Origin: Nageia nagi
Taxonomy: Eukaryota; Pinophyta
Direction of reading: 5' to 3'
Assembly: GCA_050084985.1 (NCBI GenBank)
Contig: JBITNC010000001.1
Location: 17,360,001 to 17,424,000, forward strand
Length of the DNA: 64,000 nt
Shown here: positions 48,700 to 60,399 of the stretch, one piece after another
Layout of the letters: every line of letters begins with the position of its first letter
Position numbering within the stretch: position 1 is the first letter of the stretch
Notes under the pieces: model-generated
What the model saw: the letters and a program-made list of their open reading frames with translations, nothing else
Database searches by the model: none
What the model was told of the DNA's origin: nothing
Made by a program: the position numbers and the translations under genes

Positions 48700-50910
48700 A
48701 ACCATATCTCATTGTACAATCAAGTGGCATGTACTACTACCACTACTACCTACCTTACTAGGCCTAGATAACCTCCTACTACCACTACTCTATATATAAA
48801 TGGACATCCCACTTGATACCTCACTAGAACTAATACCATGAGAGGCCATTATTGCCTTGGCTCTCTCATATTTACTCCTAAGTGTGATAATTTCATTATC
48901 ATGCTTCTCTATCTTATCCATCAACTATTGTATAAATGCCCATTACTCATTTGATGGGGGCATGTCTACCCTCTCCTGCAATCTCTTCAATGACTGATCC
49001 ATGGATGCTATTTGAGCATACCTCAATACAACTATGGTTTTAAGAGTCAAAAGTTGTGATTGTAAACCAAAAACCATAACCTTGAAGGGCTTTAGTCTCT
49101 CAATCTCTACCTTTAAGAAAGCAATTTGAGTGATCATCTCTCATGTAACACACATAGAAGTCATAGGTTAATCAATTATCCATAGTATGTTAACCAAAAA
49201 TTTTAAAAATACCATAAATCTATAAGTGTGTAATAGAGTTTTACCTGTTGAAGCAAGTGGTAGGGCTTCAACTAATGTATCCAACCATAGTGTTGGGATA
49301 GATGGATGCTCCTACATTGGAATATCATGCATAGGGTTGTCTACATTTTGTTCATCCTTATTAGAATACTCTTATAAGGGAGTGGCATCCATCTTCTCAT
49401 CCTCTTCCTCCTCATCAATACCTAACGGGTTGGTCTCACTATAGCCCATTATGCTACATATCCTTTGGTAGTGCCTGAATTCATAGAGATGGACTTTATG
49501 GGATCCATCATGGTGCAACCCATATCATCACCCATGCTGGCATAATCTATGCTACTAGTGGGACATCCCTCTATGCTCTCTATCTAATATAGTATATGGA
49601 GGTAGGTGGAATACCCTCCCAAATACCAAAATATTTCAACACATGTTGTGGTAAGTATAGTTCCATAAGCTTCCTTCTACTTTGAAGGAAGCATGGTTTT
49701 CTCACCCATGCCAATTGATAGGCATCCTCCTCCTATATGTAATCAGAATAAGAAACCCATACTAGGTCCTTTAGTTGTAGCATATTTATCTCTCATCGTC
49801 TACCCTCTAGTGTGTGTGGATATCTATATCCATAAAGTCTATAAATCCAATATGTCATAGTTATATCTATAAGGTCCTCCCTAGCTCTTTAGAATCCCAT
49901 TGGTCTGATCATAACAATCTTCTCATAGGCCCACACCTACAGCAAACTCGCATGTGTAATGGTAATGTTGAACTTATCAACAGATACAAAATTATGCAAG
50001 TTCATATATGGGTGAGCCAAAATAACAGCTTCCCAAGCATACCATATGCCCTTGGCACATATATCTTGTATAATCCAAACCATGCCAAATGGAAAATTTG
50101 AGCTACTTTTGTCTATAAAAAGATATGTAGAAATAATTAAGGCAATAAGGAGCCTTAGGTTCTTAGAAGGACATGAAAACTTGTAGGCTTTATGCAAGTG
50201 GGAGATCCTATGATCCCAATCATGATCCTCCTCTCCCATGAGCCACTTTGCATATCTCTATTTTGCCTCATTATCTAAAGCTTTGGCCTGCTAAACTAAT
50301 CACCCATGAATAGGTACACCCCATATTTGATATACATCAAGAAGTATGATAGTAATTTCACTTGGGGGAGGTGAAAGGTATTGGTATCCCATTCCCAATT
50401 ATCAACCAATGCTATGATAAGAGGGAGTCATTTTGAATATGATTAGCTATAGAAAGATCAATGAGACCTAACCTCATGAGGATATCATCCTCATGATTCA
50501 ATCTAGGCCACTCCTTGGCCTTCTTTAATGATGCAATAGACATGGCTCCACCCCTAATGGTTATGTTGCACTCCTGCAAAATTAAAAAATCAAAATTTAT
50601 ATTACCAATTGTGAGAACTCAAGCTATATAAACATGAAAAGTAAAATGCTATGAAAATCAAGTGCATAATGAAAATAAAATGTCAATTGGTCTTACTAGG
50701 GGCAAATAGAAAATAAAATAGAAAAAAATGAAACCCTAGGATTTTAAAGTAGACGAAATTGGGTAAAATTTGAAGCAAGAAGATGAAAAAGAAATAGAAA
50801 ATAATAAAAACTTACTACATGGTCAAAAGGAAGACTACATAAATACTCAATAATATGTCCTTTACATAATTCAAGGGCCTCTCCGCTGCATGACATCCAT
50901 CATTCACCAT
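48700..50910 (-). pseudogene. Plant mobile domain (PMD) gene B, decayed
   Basis: On the minus strand a first exon begins ATGGTGAATGATGG at 50910 and has a GTAAGT donor at 50815. The acceptor TTTTGCAG ends at 50574. Exon 2 reads ECNITIRGGAMSIASLKKAK, NHEDDILMRLGLIDLSIANH, then after a frameshift NTFHLPQVKLL, followed by LQVWAYEKIVMIRP (the Q is a stop). A linker GIDEEEEDEKMDA precedes a C-terminal coiled coil (49137-48943: QIAFLKVEIERLKPF, QIASMDQSLKRLQERV) and a Ser-rich tail. It aligns with PMD gene A block by block. It is antisense to the gag of copy 2. Confidence 0.8.
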
Positions 50911-52574
50911 CTCAACAAGAAAGTGAGTAAATTAAATGGCTAAGGCAATGAGGTCAAAGCAAATCAATGGTAGAGAGAAGAAGTACATTCATAGTCTTTC
51001 TAGTGATCACCAAACACCATAGGGTAGGAAAATGATAAGAGTGAAATACCAAATGCAACCTCCTTTTTTATTCACTTTTCCACTAAACCCTGGCTTAAAT
51101 GAATCCCCTCTAAAAGGCCAACAATAGTGCTTACAAAGTAATGGGTTATGTGGGGAAAATGAATGAAATTATATTAATTGGTTATAACTTTTTTTTAATA
51201 TCAATTTTTTCCAATTCCATGTTGTTAATGGCATCCAAAACATGAAATTACCATACAATTCAACACATGAAGGTCATAAATGGTAAATATAGTGATATTG
51301 GGTGTTTACATTATGTATTCATAGTGAAATTGATTATGTTCTATTTTTCATGATTATTTATATTAAAGGCACATTATTAATAGTGTGATTTATAGAAAAT
51401 TGGTAAGCGATTCAAGTCCTACACTATGTTTCTATTTTCGTTGGTTCAAAATAGGTGCATATGATAGAAGTTACATGACAAAAAAGATGAAATTTTAAAT
51501 TGTCAAATTAGGTCAAAATAAAGATATGTGCAATTTTTTTATCTTTTCATAGACACATATTTTTGGAATATTGAATATCTAAATTGTAATTACTCAGTGC
51601 CAATTTAATATGCTCTTTTTTTGGATGTTCAATTTTATCATTTTAACGTTGCTAATAGTGTGATTAACACAAAATTATGGATTCTTTCAAATATCAATAA
51701 TGCTATCATGGTTTTAATAGTTCAAAATGGCTAATATTATGTTTATATGACTTATGCAGAGACCAAAGGCATACAGGGTCAAAAATGGGTCAAATTAATG
51801 CTTATGTAGAAAATTTTGTATTTTCAGAAAATGTCCTTTCATGATTTTTATGATGCAAAATGTTATTACTCGTTGTTAATTAACTGTGATTCAAGTTTGC
51901 AGACTTGATATTACTATGTTCACATTGTTAACAATGTGTGTCTCTTATAAATTCATTACAAATTATGTATGCTACAAATCCTTGAATATATATTTGAAAA
52001 TACCATTATTTCATAAATATCCATTGTAATGGGAATACTAAATAAAATTACAAAAGAAATGGTTATGAAATTCTATAAAAATAATGTTGTTAATGTCATG
52101 CCTTTACTTTAAAAATCAATAAAGTCAATCAATTTAATGAGATCAAATATGGTAAATTGATAAGTAAGGCTAATGTATATTTCAATATTAGGTACTTTTT
52201 ATGGAAGTTAAATGGAAGGTACTATGATGTTTTTATTTTGGAAGGAACTCTTCTATTAGGTAGTCTTATGGTCCCATGTCCAATTTCTAAAATGAAATAT
52301 GTCTTTTTGCCTCTTGCACTATTCAACCATGAGTATAGCCATTCCATTGTGTCTGGTACTCAAGAATCTATCACACTTACATCTATGCCTAGAAATAGGG
52401 GAGGTTATCTTTTGTGCTATTGAAATTTTAATGTGCTACATGTCACTAGTAGCGTAGGAACAATGAGCATGCCACTAACGGTATTTTTTGTTATATTTTT
52501 TTATCCTTCATAATGTAAATACTTGCAAAAAGGTGTTATATATACCTTACATAAAAATATTATGGATACATAAT

Positions 52575-52940
52575 GAGTTGCATCTTCCATTTATGATGAG
52601 TCAATGAGAGCAATCTACTTATGATTGCATCATCAGTTTATCTTTTAAGTGAGTGAACTCTCACTAGATGTATCATTGGCCATCGATGATCATACATTTT
52701 ATGTCTATGACCTAAATATATTATGCTTTGTATGGTTTAAATCAAAAATCATTTGGATACACAACAAGTTGCATCATTCATTGGGGCTGATCCAATGTCA
52801 ACATCTTGCTCATGGTTGCATCATCGGTTTAGCTTTTAAGTGAGTGAACTCTTAGTAGCCATATCATTGACCATCAACAACCTTGCATTTTATGTCCATG
52901 GTCTACAAACATTATATTTTCATCAATTTTTATCTTTTTC
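52575..52940. repeat. 185-bp tandem repeats, family W copy 3
   Basis: Two units start at 52575 and 52766, with TTTTAAGTGAGTGAACTCT and GATCATACATTTTATGTC in the same orientation as at 38981-39430. Confidence 0.85.
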
Positions 52941-53149
52941 TCTCCTCTCTTGTTATTTTTTTACCTTATCCACACCACCAACATCGCATAAATAGTAATA
53001 TACATCGTTAGCTATGTGTGTTTAGTACTCTATTTTGAAAAACTAAAAAATGCATAATATAATACATGTACATTGCTCCATATTTTTAATGTGTTGCAAG
53101 GTATGAAGCGACTGCTCTCATGCATATAACTATTTAAGATGGATGGAAT

Positions 53150-54175
53150 TTAAGGTTTTAGGTTCTCCTTTTCCATCAATAGATGATAACTTGTATGCCC
53201 CTGATCCTATTGCTTCCACAACAACATATGGCCCTAGCTAATTGGGTTCAAATTTATCTTTTACCTTGTCATTTGTTATTGTTTTGTTGATATTTTCTTT
53301 CAACACTAAATCTCTCATATTAAACTCTTTGGATTTTATCTTTTTACCAAATGTTCTCTTGAGTTTGGCATGATATACCTTTTGATGTTCAATGGCCCTA
53401 ATTCTCATTTCATCCAATAATTCTAACTATTGTAGCCTTGCTTTTCTTGCTTCCTCATAAAAAATTTCTCCTTGTAATGTGATTCTTAGTGATGGGTTAT
53501 CTAATTCTAATGGTACAATAGCTTCATCCCCATACACTAATGAAAAACATGTTTCCATAGTGGTTGTCCTAATGCTGATCTTGTATACCCATAATGCATA
53601 TGGAAGTTGTTCATGCCAATCCTTCTTATACTTATCCCAAGTTTTGGAAAGAATACTTTTAATGGTCTTGTCGGTAGCTTCAGCTTGACCATTTCCTTGA
53701 TGATAATAAATTAAAGAGAATGATTACTCAATATAAAATTTCTTACAAAAAGCTTTTATCTCTTTCCCTTTGAAATTTTATCCATTATCAATTAGCAACT
53801 TTTAAAGCACACCAAATTAGGTAATAATATTCTCAATAATGAAAGTAATAATCTTTTCTTTAAGTGATTGATTTCATAGGAATTGCTTCTACCCATTTAG
53901 TAGTAAATTTGGTAGCTATGATGACAAATTTATGCCCCTCCCTTGAATGAGGATTACTAATGTCAATCAAATCAATACCCCACATAGCAAATGGCCAACG
54001 TGAAATAATGGAGTGCAACTCTTGGGTAGGTTGCTTTTCTAATTGGCATGTTTTTGATATTGCAAGCAAGTTTTGAAATGATTCTTGCAATCTTCTTCCA
54101 TAGTGGGCCAATAATAACTAATTCTCATAATTTTAGTGTCTAAGGTGTCTTAAAATTTTAGAGAAGTTTAGGCAT
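53150..54175 (-). pseudogene. Integrase fragment inside family W copy 3
   Basis: Minus-strand order: ISYYWPTMEEDCKNHF zinc end, WPFAMWGIDLIDISNPHSRE with the first Asp, KFVIIATKFTTKWVEAIPM, LLIDNG with the second Asp, YYHQGNGQAEATDKTIKSIL with the Glu, WHEQLPYALWVYK, and a C-terminus LGPYVVVEAIGSGAYKLSS. All three catalytic acids remain, but stops and frameshifts break it. No RT lies upstream (54300-55900). It may be family W's own integrase or a separate insertion. Confidence 0.85.
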
Positions 54176-55977
54176 CTTAAAATTCAATAAAAGTTGCCCC
54201 TAGCACTTATTGTATTGGGTAATCAAGCCAAAACTAAGAGTCCCTATATAAGGTGAGTAGTTGATGGCAATCTTACTCACCTAGGAAGTACCTATAGAAT
54301 AAAACAACATATACCCATATAGACCACATCCATGAAAGAATAAACAATGTAAATAGCAAGGATGAAATAAATATAATATGCAGTATTTTACTATGGTCGA
54401 TGTGACTCATAGTGATATATAAATAATGATACATAGACTACTATGATAAACAACTCATTATCTATAAAGAGCAAGTGCATGGGTTCTTTGTAATGCCCCA
54501 AGCTTGCAATATCCATAATTTATAGACTACTATGATAGACAACTCATAGTCCATAAATATCTATTGAGTGACTCACAATGGTGATGTCCTATAATAATAT
54601 AATATTTTATCATGGGAATACGATGGCTATTAAACATTTGTCAATATATCAATGAACCAGTGTATTTAATTATTCATTGGTTATTCATTGTAACGTTTCA
54701 ATTTGCATAAATATTCAATGTAAATCCATGTCGTTAGCATTGTGGTATGCCTAAACTTTTATGATCATATTTTCAACAAGATTGATCCTTGTCCATAAAA
54801 GCAACTCAAATGCATGAAGAAACCATATACATGGGTGAATATTCAACAAAATTACAACATGCCCCAACATGATAGGATTTATAGCAATTATATGTTGTTG
54901 GTAACATGAACTTTTCAATTTCCAGTGCTCAAATTTGAGATATATTCAATTGAAAACCTTCTATATCACATTACTTCAATTTATGAAGAAGAATATTATT
55001 CCATATAATCATAATATTTTTAGAGAAAATATGACATAGCAATACTTATCTAGATTTGCAACTTGCATTTTCAATCCATATAATATTCCAATAATCATCT
55101 CTATGAATCATAAACAATATGAAAGGTTTACAATTATTTAAAAGATCACACGATATTTTCATATTAATGTTGTTGGTTGTGCAAAAAAGGATGCAAAATG
55201 TTTCAAAATCAAAGGTATCTTCAATTGAAATTGAAATAAACATTTTTGATTGGGAATGAAATGCAAGAAATAGATAAATTTGAAGATGAAAATTTGAAGT
55301 GCAATTTAAATATATAAAACTTTGTGAATAAAAATTAATCATGTAGAGAAAGTGTATAAGTTCACTAATTATTCAATAAAATGTATTATAACAATAATTG
55401 AAATAGTACATTTACAAGTTTTGCTAATTTTTTCTATTTCATGTCGTTGGTGGTGTACATTTAATAGGAAAATTTTAAATAATGCAATGGTTACAATTTC
55501 CACCAATAGATGAGTGGTAGGTACTGAAAAGAAATGTATCTACCCTTATAAAGCATTTATCTCTAAATGCACACTTAAATCAAATAAATGGATGTCACTG
55601 GTGACGTGAAAACAATAGTAAAAGTTTTTGAAAAAGAAATGGCAGGCATTTAAAATAATTTAATGCACAATGAACACATAAAGTAATGATTTAGGGCATT
55701 AACAAGAGCAAAGGATGAAGCCCTAGGTTTTCAATGCAATTTAGAAAATATAAAAGAGAAATTTGATTTAAAAAGTGTCATTTTAACTTTTCATCCCCTC
55801 TAACTTAGCGCTCTGATTTCCTTATTTCCTAACGAAGCCTTGCCTATGTGTTGACTTGCCTTATAGCCATGTGTGATTGGTTCTGAGCATGATTTACTTG
55901 GTTGGATGTTGTTTTCTCTTATCTATCATTGTGTACACTCATTTTTCATTATTTTACATATCATTTTGATTTTCTAG

Positions 55978-56399
55978 ATGGTAGACGAGGCATGGAGGGC
56001 ATTTGGACACCCCATTACTAGTCGAAGGGTCCATATAGCAGAGTATGTCTACTTTCTTCTATTGACCATGCTATAAGCAGCTTCTCTCACATTTTCATTT
56101 GATAAATTCATAGGTTTTAGTCTATTTAAGTTTATTAATTTGATATATTAGTTTGGTAAAGGATGTTTTTAATTAGTTTAAATTTATTTCCTTGCAGGAA
56201 TGTAAGGTTCTCATATGGGGAGGAACAACGACCATAGCCACCTTAGAGAAGATGAGGGGTTGGTCTAGAACCAACCACATTGATGATATCCTATCCCACT
56301 ATAGGTTAGCAGATCTAGCCATCATTGGGCATGTGCAGTAGGACTTGCCACTATTGATAGCATTGGCAGAGAGATGGGACCTAGACTGTTGTTCATTTT
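55978..56399 (+). pseudogene. Plant mobile domain (PMD) gene C, truncated
   Basis: Exon 1 begins ATGGTAGACGAGGCATGGAGG at 55978 and is open for about 31 codons. The intron ends TTCCTTGCAG at 56197. Exon 2 reads ECKVLIWGGTTTIATLEKM, GWSRTNHIDDILSHYRLADL and DLPLLIALAERWDLDCCSFY. At 56400 it stops abruptly at an inverted LTR junction, so the rest of the gene is gone. This is the best preserved PMD N-terminus of the three. Confidence 0.8.
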
Positions 56400-56406
56400 A
56401 CCAAAA

Positions 56407-57084
56407 TGTAGACTCTAAATTGTGCAAAATACGAATAAACATAATTAAATAAATGTTCTACAATATATAATAAACATTATATCATATCATAGTAGATATA
56501 CATGAAAAGTGTGTACCTAATATGAAGCATGTGTACAATCCTCAAAAGCATATAGCAATGAGTCTCTAGATGATTACGATTAGACTTGAGATGAGCTCAT
56601 AATGAATATTTGCTAGAAAGAAATCATGATCCATCATCTAAAATCTGGACCTCCTAATCTAGAAAGTGCATGTCATTGGTTTTGTAGAAGTGGCACACCA
56701 CTAACGGTGTAGGAATTCTTGTTTCATGTTGTGTGCAAGAGAGAGATAGTTCAAAGCTAGCATCAAGAGACATCATTGGTTCAATGTTTAGGACAACCAC
56801 CTATCAGAGAGATCTGATAGGGATGTCAACCTTCACCTCTTATATTTATAACCTACAAGGAAATAGAAAGGAGTGAGATCAACATATAGCAATAATAATA
56901 ATCATTTCAATATTCAAGATAACTTAAAATATAAACCATGGTATATGATATTACATTGGCCCTAGCACATGGTATTGCAATATAATAGCATTTTATCTTA
57001 ATTTATACATTATTATTTTTTAATAATTTAATGCACTAAATATAATTTATTAAATAAATAATAAATCATTTTTAGGCATCTACA
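56407..57084 (-). repeat. Family W LTR, copy 3
   Basis: On the plus strand it reads TGTAGACTCTAAATTGTGC to TTTTTAGGCATCTACA, 678 bp, the inverse of the LTR at 57562-58270. Flanks CAAAA and TTTAT do not match, so it is not a clean solo LTR. It contains the paired dyad motif at 56669 and 56694. Confidence 0.85.
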
Positions 57085-58270
57085 TTTATTCCATGAGCAA
57101 AATCTCTCACAAATTGTAGGTTATTCCAAGCTTGGGGCATAAAAAGATCCCATCAGGTTGATAATCATGGTTTAATAGAACTATGTATCTTAATGACCAT
57201 AGTAATATAATGGAAATTATATTTATTTCATCATTGCTCTTTAAATTGATTATTCTTTCATTAGATATGATCTATGTGGGTATTATGATGGATTTTTCTC
57301 AAAAAGGTATTATCTAGGAGAGTAGGACCCAAATAGAGATACTCTCCTCATACAAGGATTCCAATTTTTGGCTTGATTCTCTAAAGAACCTAGAGCAAAG
57401 GGAAATACAATACCAAAAGGAGGAAGAAAATATATCATACTTGGCATATCAATTGAAAAAGGGAAGTCCACTTTAATATTGAAAATCTTCTTCTCTTCTC
57501 TAAACTTCTTTGGATTATGCAATTTCAATGCTTTTCATTTCACATCCAAAGAGGGAAAAAATATAGATGCCTAAAAATGATTTATTATGTATTTAATACA
57601 TCATATTTAGACTTCCTAAATGACTTATTTCAATATTACAAATATCAAGATAAAGTTGATAATTCAATATGTTAGGGTCAATGCAATGTCATATGTTATG
57701 GTTCATATTTCAATTTATCTAAAATACAACAATGTTTTATATTATTGCTAGAGGTTTTCCTTCACTCCTTTCCATATCTTTGCAAGCTATATATGTGAGT
57801 GGAATAGGTTGACCTCCATAGATCAAAACTCTTTGATATGATAGGATCTTTGATAGGTGGTTTTCTCCTGTAATATTCATCAAATAATGGTGTCTTTAGA
57901 TGCCACCTATTATGAGAAATTATTATATTCTAACCTTTGAAACTTTTTATCTTTTACACACTCCATAATTCTTCATATTGAATGTTGTTAATCATGTGCA
58001 TCTTGAGAATACAGGATTTTAGATTTTGATGGTAGAGAATATTGATCTAAGCATTAAAAAATCCATTATAAGCTTGCCTCCAATCCAATCCCAATCCTTT
58101 GAATATCCATTGTCATTTGCTTTTGAGTATTACACATACACTTCATATCATGTGCATGGTTTTCATGTATATTTTTTGTAGATGATATAGTGTACATATA
58201 AAGCTCTTTTTAGATTGTAGATCATTTTATTTATTTTTATATGAGCATTTTACACAATTTAGGGTCTACA
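57085..58270 (+). mobile_element. 3' end of a plus-oriented family W element with its 3' LTR
   Basis: 57085-57546 resembles the inverse of 38424-38850. CCAAAGAGGGAAAAAA (57546-57561) is the polypurine tract. The 3' LTR is 57562-58270 (709 bp), TATAGATGCC to GGGTCTACA. The bases after it are not a primer site. It could be the far end of copy 2. Confidence 0.8.
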
Positions 58271-58761
58271 CAAAGTTTGTCTAGAAAATTACCTAGTCGC
58301 ATTATGGTGATCTCGAAATGACTTGTTGATTTCATCTCTTTTGATTTCCTGGTATCTAATGTATTTTTATTTACCTTAGGCTTGATAATGTTATTACCTT
58401 CAAACATCTAACTTGTAATATTATTTTCCTTGCTTTGAGCTTGTTATCATCATCATCACTCATTGGCACCCATTGATCCTTAATGACCTTCATCGAGAGC
58501 TTCTCATACCTTACTAATGCTTTACAAATATTAAGCTAACATCACCTACCTTTGGTGCTTGGTGATCTATGTTATTCAACTTACCTTCATTGTGGTTGAT
58601 ATAATCACTTATTTGGGCTATGAAATTGAAATGTATTACCTTTTTCATGGCTTCTTGAGTATTCGATCTACCTTTGTTGATGTCATCACCCTCTATTTGC
58701 CTATTGTTCAGTGTTATTCACCTTACCTATGTTGATGAAATATCCATATGGTTGTTTGGTA
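58271..58761. other. Spacer between family W LTR and SINE
   Basis: No domain recognised. The minus strand near 58430-58480 has a short Asp/Lys-rich frame (MSDDDDNKLKARK) that may be gag-like but is too short to assign. Confidence 0.35.
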
Positions 58762-58778
58762 AAATTATGGTATAAAGG

Positions 58779-59056
58779 GGTTCCCAAGGGAACATCATGG
58801 TGGTAAAGTGATTCAAATTAGTGAGAGGAGGTCAAAGTTCAAATCCCCTTGATGGATCCTTGGTGGTGCTATGTGGATATAGTTTGGATGCATTTCAAAT
58901 GTATTATGACCAATTTATGGGGCCCAAATAAAAACCATCATGTAAAAATTTCCATTTGGGAAAAGAACCCATGATTTACCCAAGTGTGATTTGAGGGTAG
59001 GATCGTAGCTCCAAGAGAATTAGTGGCTTCAGCTGAGACCTCTCGTTATTAAAAAT
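58779..59056 (+). mobile_element. tRNA-derived SINE with target-site duplication
   Basis: A 278-bp insert is flanked by AAATTATGGTATAAAGG (58762-58778) and AAATTATGATATAAAGG (59057-59073), 17 bp with one mismatch. It has an RNA polymerase III A-box-like TGGTGGTAAAGTG (58798-58810) and a B-box-like AGTTCAAATCC (58836-58846), spaced as in tRNA genes. The 3' end is ATTAAAAAT. It is non-coding and depends on LINE enzymes for mobility. Confidence 0.8.
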
Positions 59057-59073
59057 AAATTATGATATAAAGG

Positions 59074-60399
59074 TGGAGGCTCAAGTAACCCACACATTCA
59101 ATATAAGCCTACAAAAATAAGTTATAATCATATTTCATGATAAAGTTTTGGACATCAAACTCCTCATGAGCCAATATATAATGCATCAATTTTTCTCTCC
59201 TTTGTTCTATTGGAAAGGTATGCAAAGGGATCTCTAATTGAATTAGTTCTTGCATTATAATCTTATTCTAATTATAATTTTCTTCATTACTATTATGCAA
59301 ATATATTTGATCATTTTCTATATTTTGGACTTGTTATTTTTCATTCTCATTTTTTGATTTGGTATTTCTAGTTCATCCTCTTTTGTATCTCCATAGTAAT
59401 ACTATGTATGGATATTTACATAAGATTTATTAATAAAATCATCTATTCTAATCCTAACAATATCATGGTCATAATTATCATCACTTTTCTGATTTTCTTT
59501 AAAAGGTTCTAATATTACACTATCTAACTCTTGGTTAATTGTCTTACTAGCTAACTTTGCACTCTTCAATTTTGGTATTCTTGTAATAATACTCTTTTTT
59601 TATTTTTCTTTGATCCCATTTTTTGTTATTCCTCTATGACAGACTCTTTTGAATGGTCACATTCCAAATTTTATTTATACTACCTATTATGACCTCTAGG
59701 ATTTGACAAAGTCATTTAAGAAAAGATCTAGTTTTCGAAATTTTGAATATAGAAACTTGGGTTCACCAACATTCCTAGAGATTTTAGAAAAAAATAAAAA
59801 TATAGAGTTTACCAAAAATATATATAAAATAAATTTAATTTAGAATATTATAATTAACAAAATACTTATTTATCTAATAATGGAAACTAGATATAAAAAG
59901 ATAAATAGAGATAACAATTTGGCATACTTTTGGAATTAGGGCACACGAGAGATCTATGATAAATATTAACATAGAGACATAATAATCCTAGATCTAGTAT
60001 ATAATCACATGAAATGTGAAAAATAATACATTTAATTTGGATCAATTTAACACCTTAGTGAAGCTTTCAAACCTCTCCCATATGGTTCATGCAAACTAGA
60101 GATTTGGAGGGGTTTTGATGTTTGTCTCATATATTTTAGGGGGTTAGGACCATCCTTGATGATGAGTAAGATATTCTTGCATTTTAGTGAATAAAAATAT
60201 ATAATAGATATATAATTCTTTTAGCATCCATTTAAACCCATAATTGGTTTGTAGGATCTATCAAAGTTTGTTCATAAGTAGATATTTTTTAATTAAGTAT
60301 TTGAATGATTGTTTTTCATATAATTAATTTGTATAATAAAATTACTATAATATTCCAAAATTAAGGTGTTCCATTTTTCATACCATTTTAAAATGAGAT
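59074..60399. other. AT-rich region, one possible coding remnant
   Basis: On the minus strand at about 59400-59610 one frame stays open (ITRIPKLKSAKLASKTINQE, then acidic residues and VRIRIDDFINKSYVN). It may be a gag-like remnant; I cannot name it. The remainder holds nothing I recognise. Confidence 0.35.

Larger units (their letters stand above)
44715..52130 (+). mobile_element. Family W LTR element, copy 2 (plus), carrying antisense PMD gene B
   Basis: Order on the plus strand: truncated 5' LTR, primer site, gag (45483-47900), PMD gene B on the minus strand (50910-48700), then dyad-rich non-coding sequence to about 52130. There the sequence switches to copy 3 in the opposite orientation. 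The 3' part and LTR at 57085-58270 are in the same orientation and may be the far end of this element, with copy 3 lying between. Confidence 0.65.
37904..56711. repeat. Dispersed 18-bp quasi-palindrome (about 24 copies)
   Basis: The consensus CAYRYYRYTARYRRYRTG reads the same on both strands. Clear copies start at 37904, 37928, 38879, 40081, 43030, 43334, 43364, 48106, 51218, 51370, 51645, 51921, 52083, 52439, 52468, 53001, 54727, 54891, 55164, 55440, 55591, 56669 and 56694, with a weaker one at 38849. The copy at 51921, CACATTGTTAACAATGTG, is a perfect palindrome. Several copies are paired about 25-30 bp apart. They lie only in non-coding parts and LTRs of family W. Confidence 0.7.
52140..57084 (-). 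mobile_element. Family W LTR element, copy 3 (minus), rearranged, carrying PMD gene C
   Basis: Read on the minus strand: 5' LTR (57084 to 56407), seven bases of the primer-site junction, then directly the truncated end of PMD gene C (antisense), dyad-rich sequence homologous to 38600-40700, a block with integrase sequence (54358 to 52940), the 185-bp tandem repeats, and an end at about 52140 without polypurine tract or 3' LTR. Gag and most of the PMD gene are deleted. Confidence 0.6.

Noticed and set aside
48542-48730. Minus-strand frame of 62 codons
   Set aside because: Its Tyr/Ile/Thr/His content is a translation of the TA/TATG microsatellite.
49226-49444. Plus-strand Ser-rich frame
   Set aside because: It is antisense to the acidic linker of PMD gene B; the serine run comes from the opposite strand of Glu/Asp codons.
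56407-57084. Solo LTR with its own target site
   Set aside because: The flanking bases do not match, and seven bases of primer-site junction remain on one side, so it is better read as the 5' LTR of a rearranged element.
58798-58846. A tRNA gene
   Set aside because: A- and B-box-like sequences are present but no cloverleaf with acceptor stem can be drawn, and the segment is part of a longer SINE with a target-site duplication.
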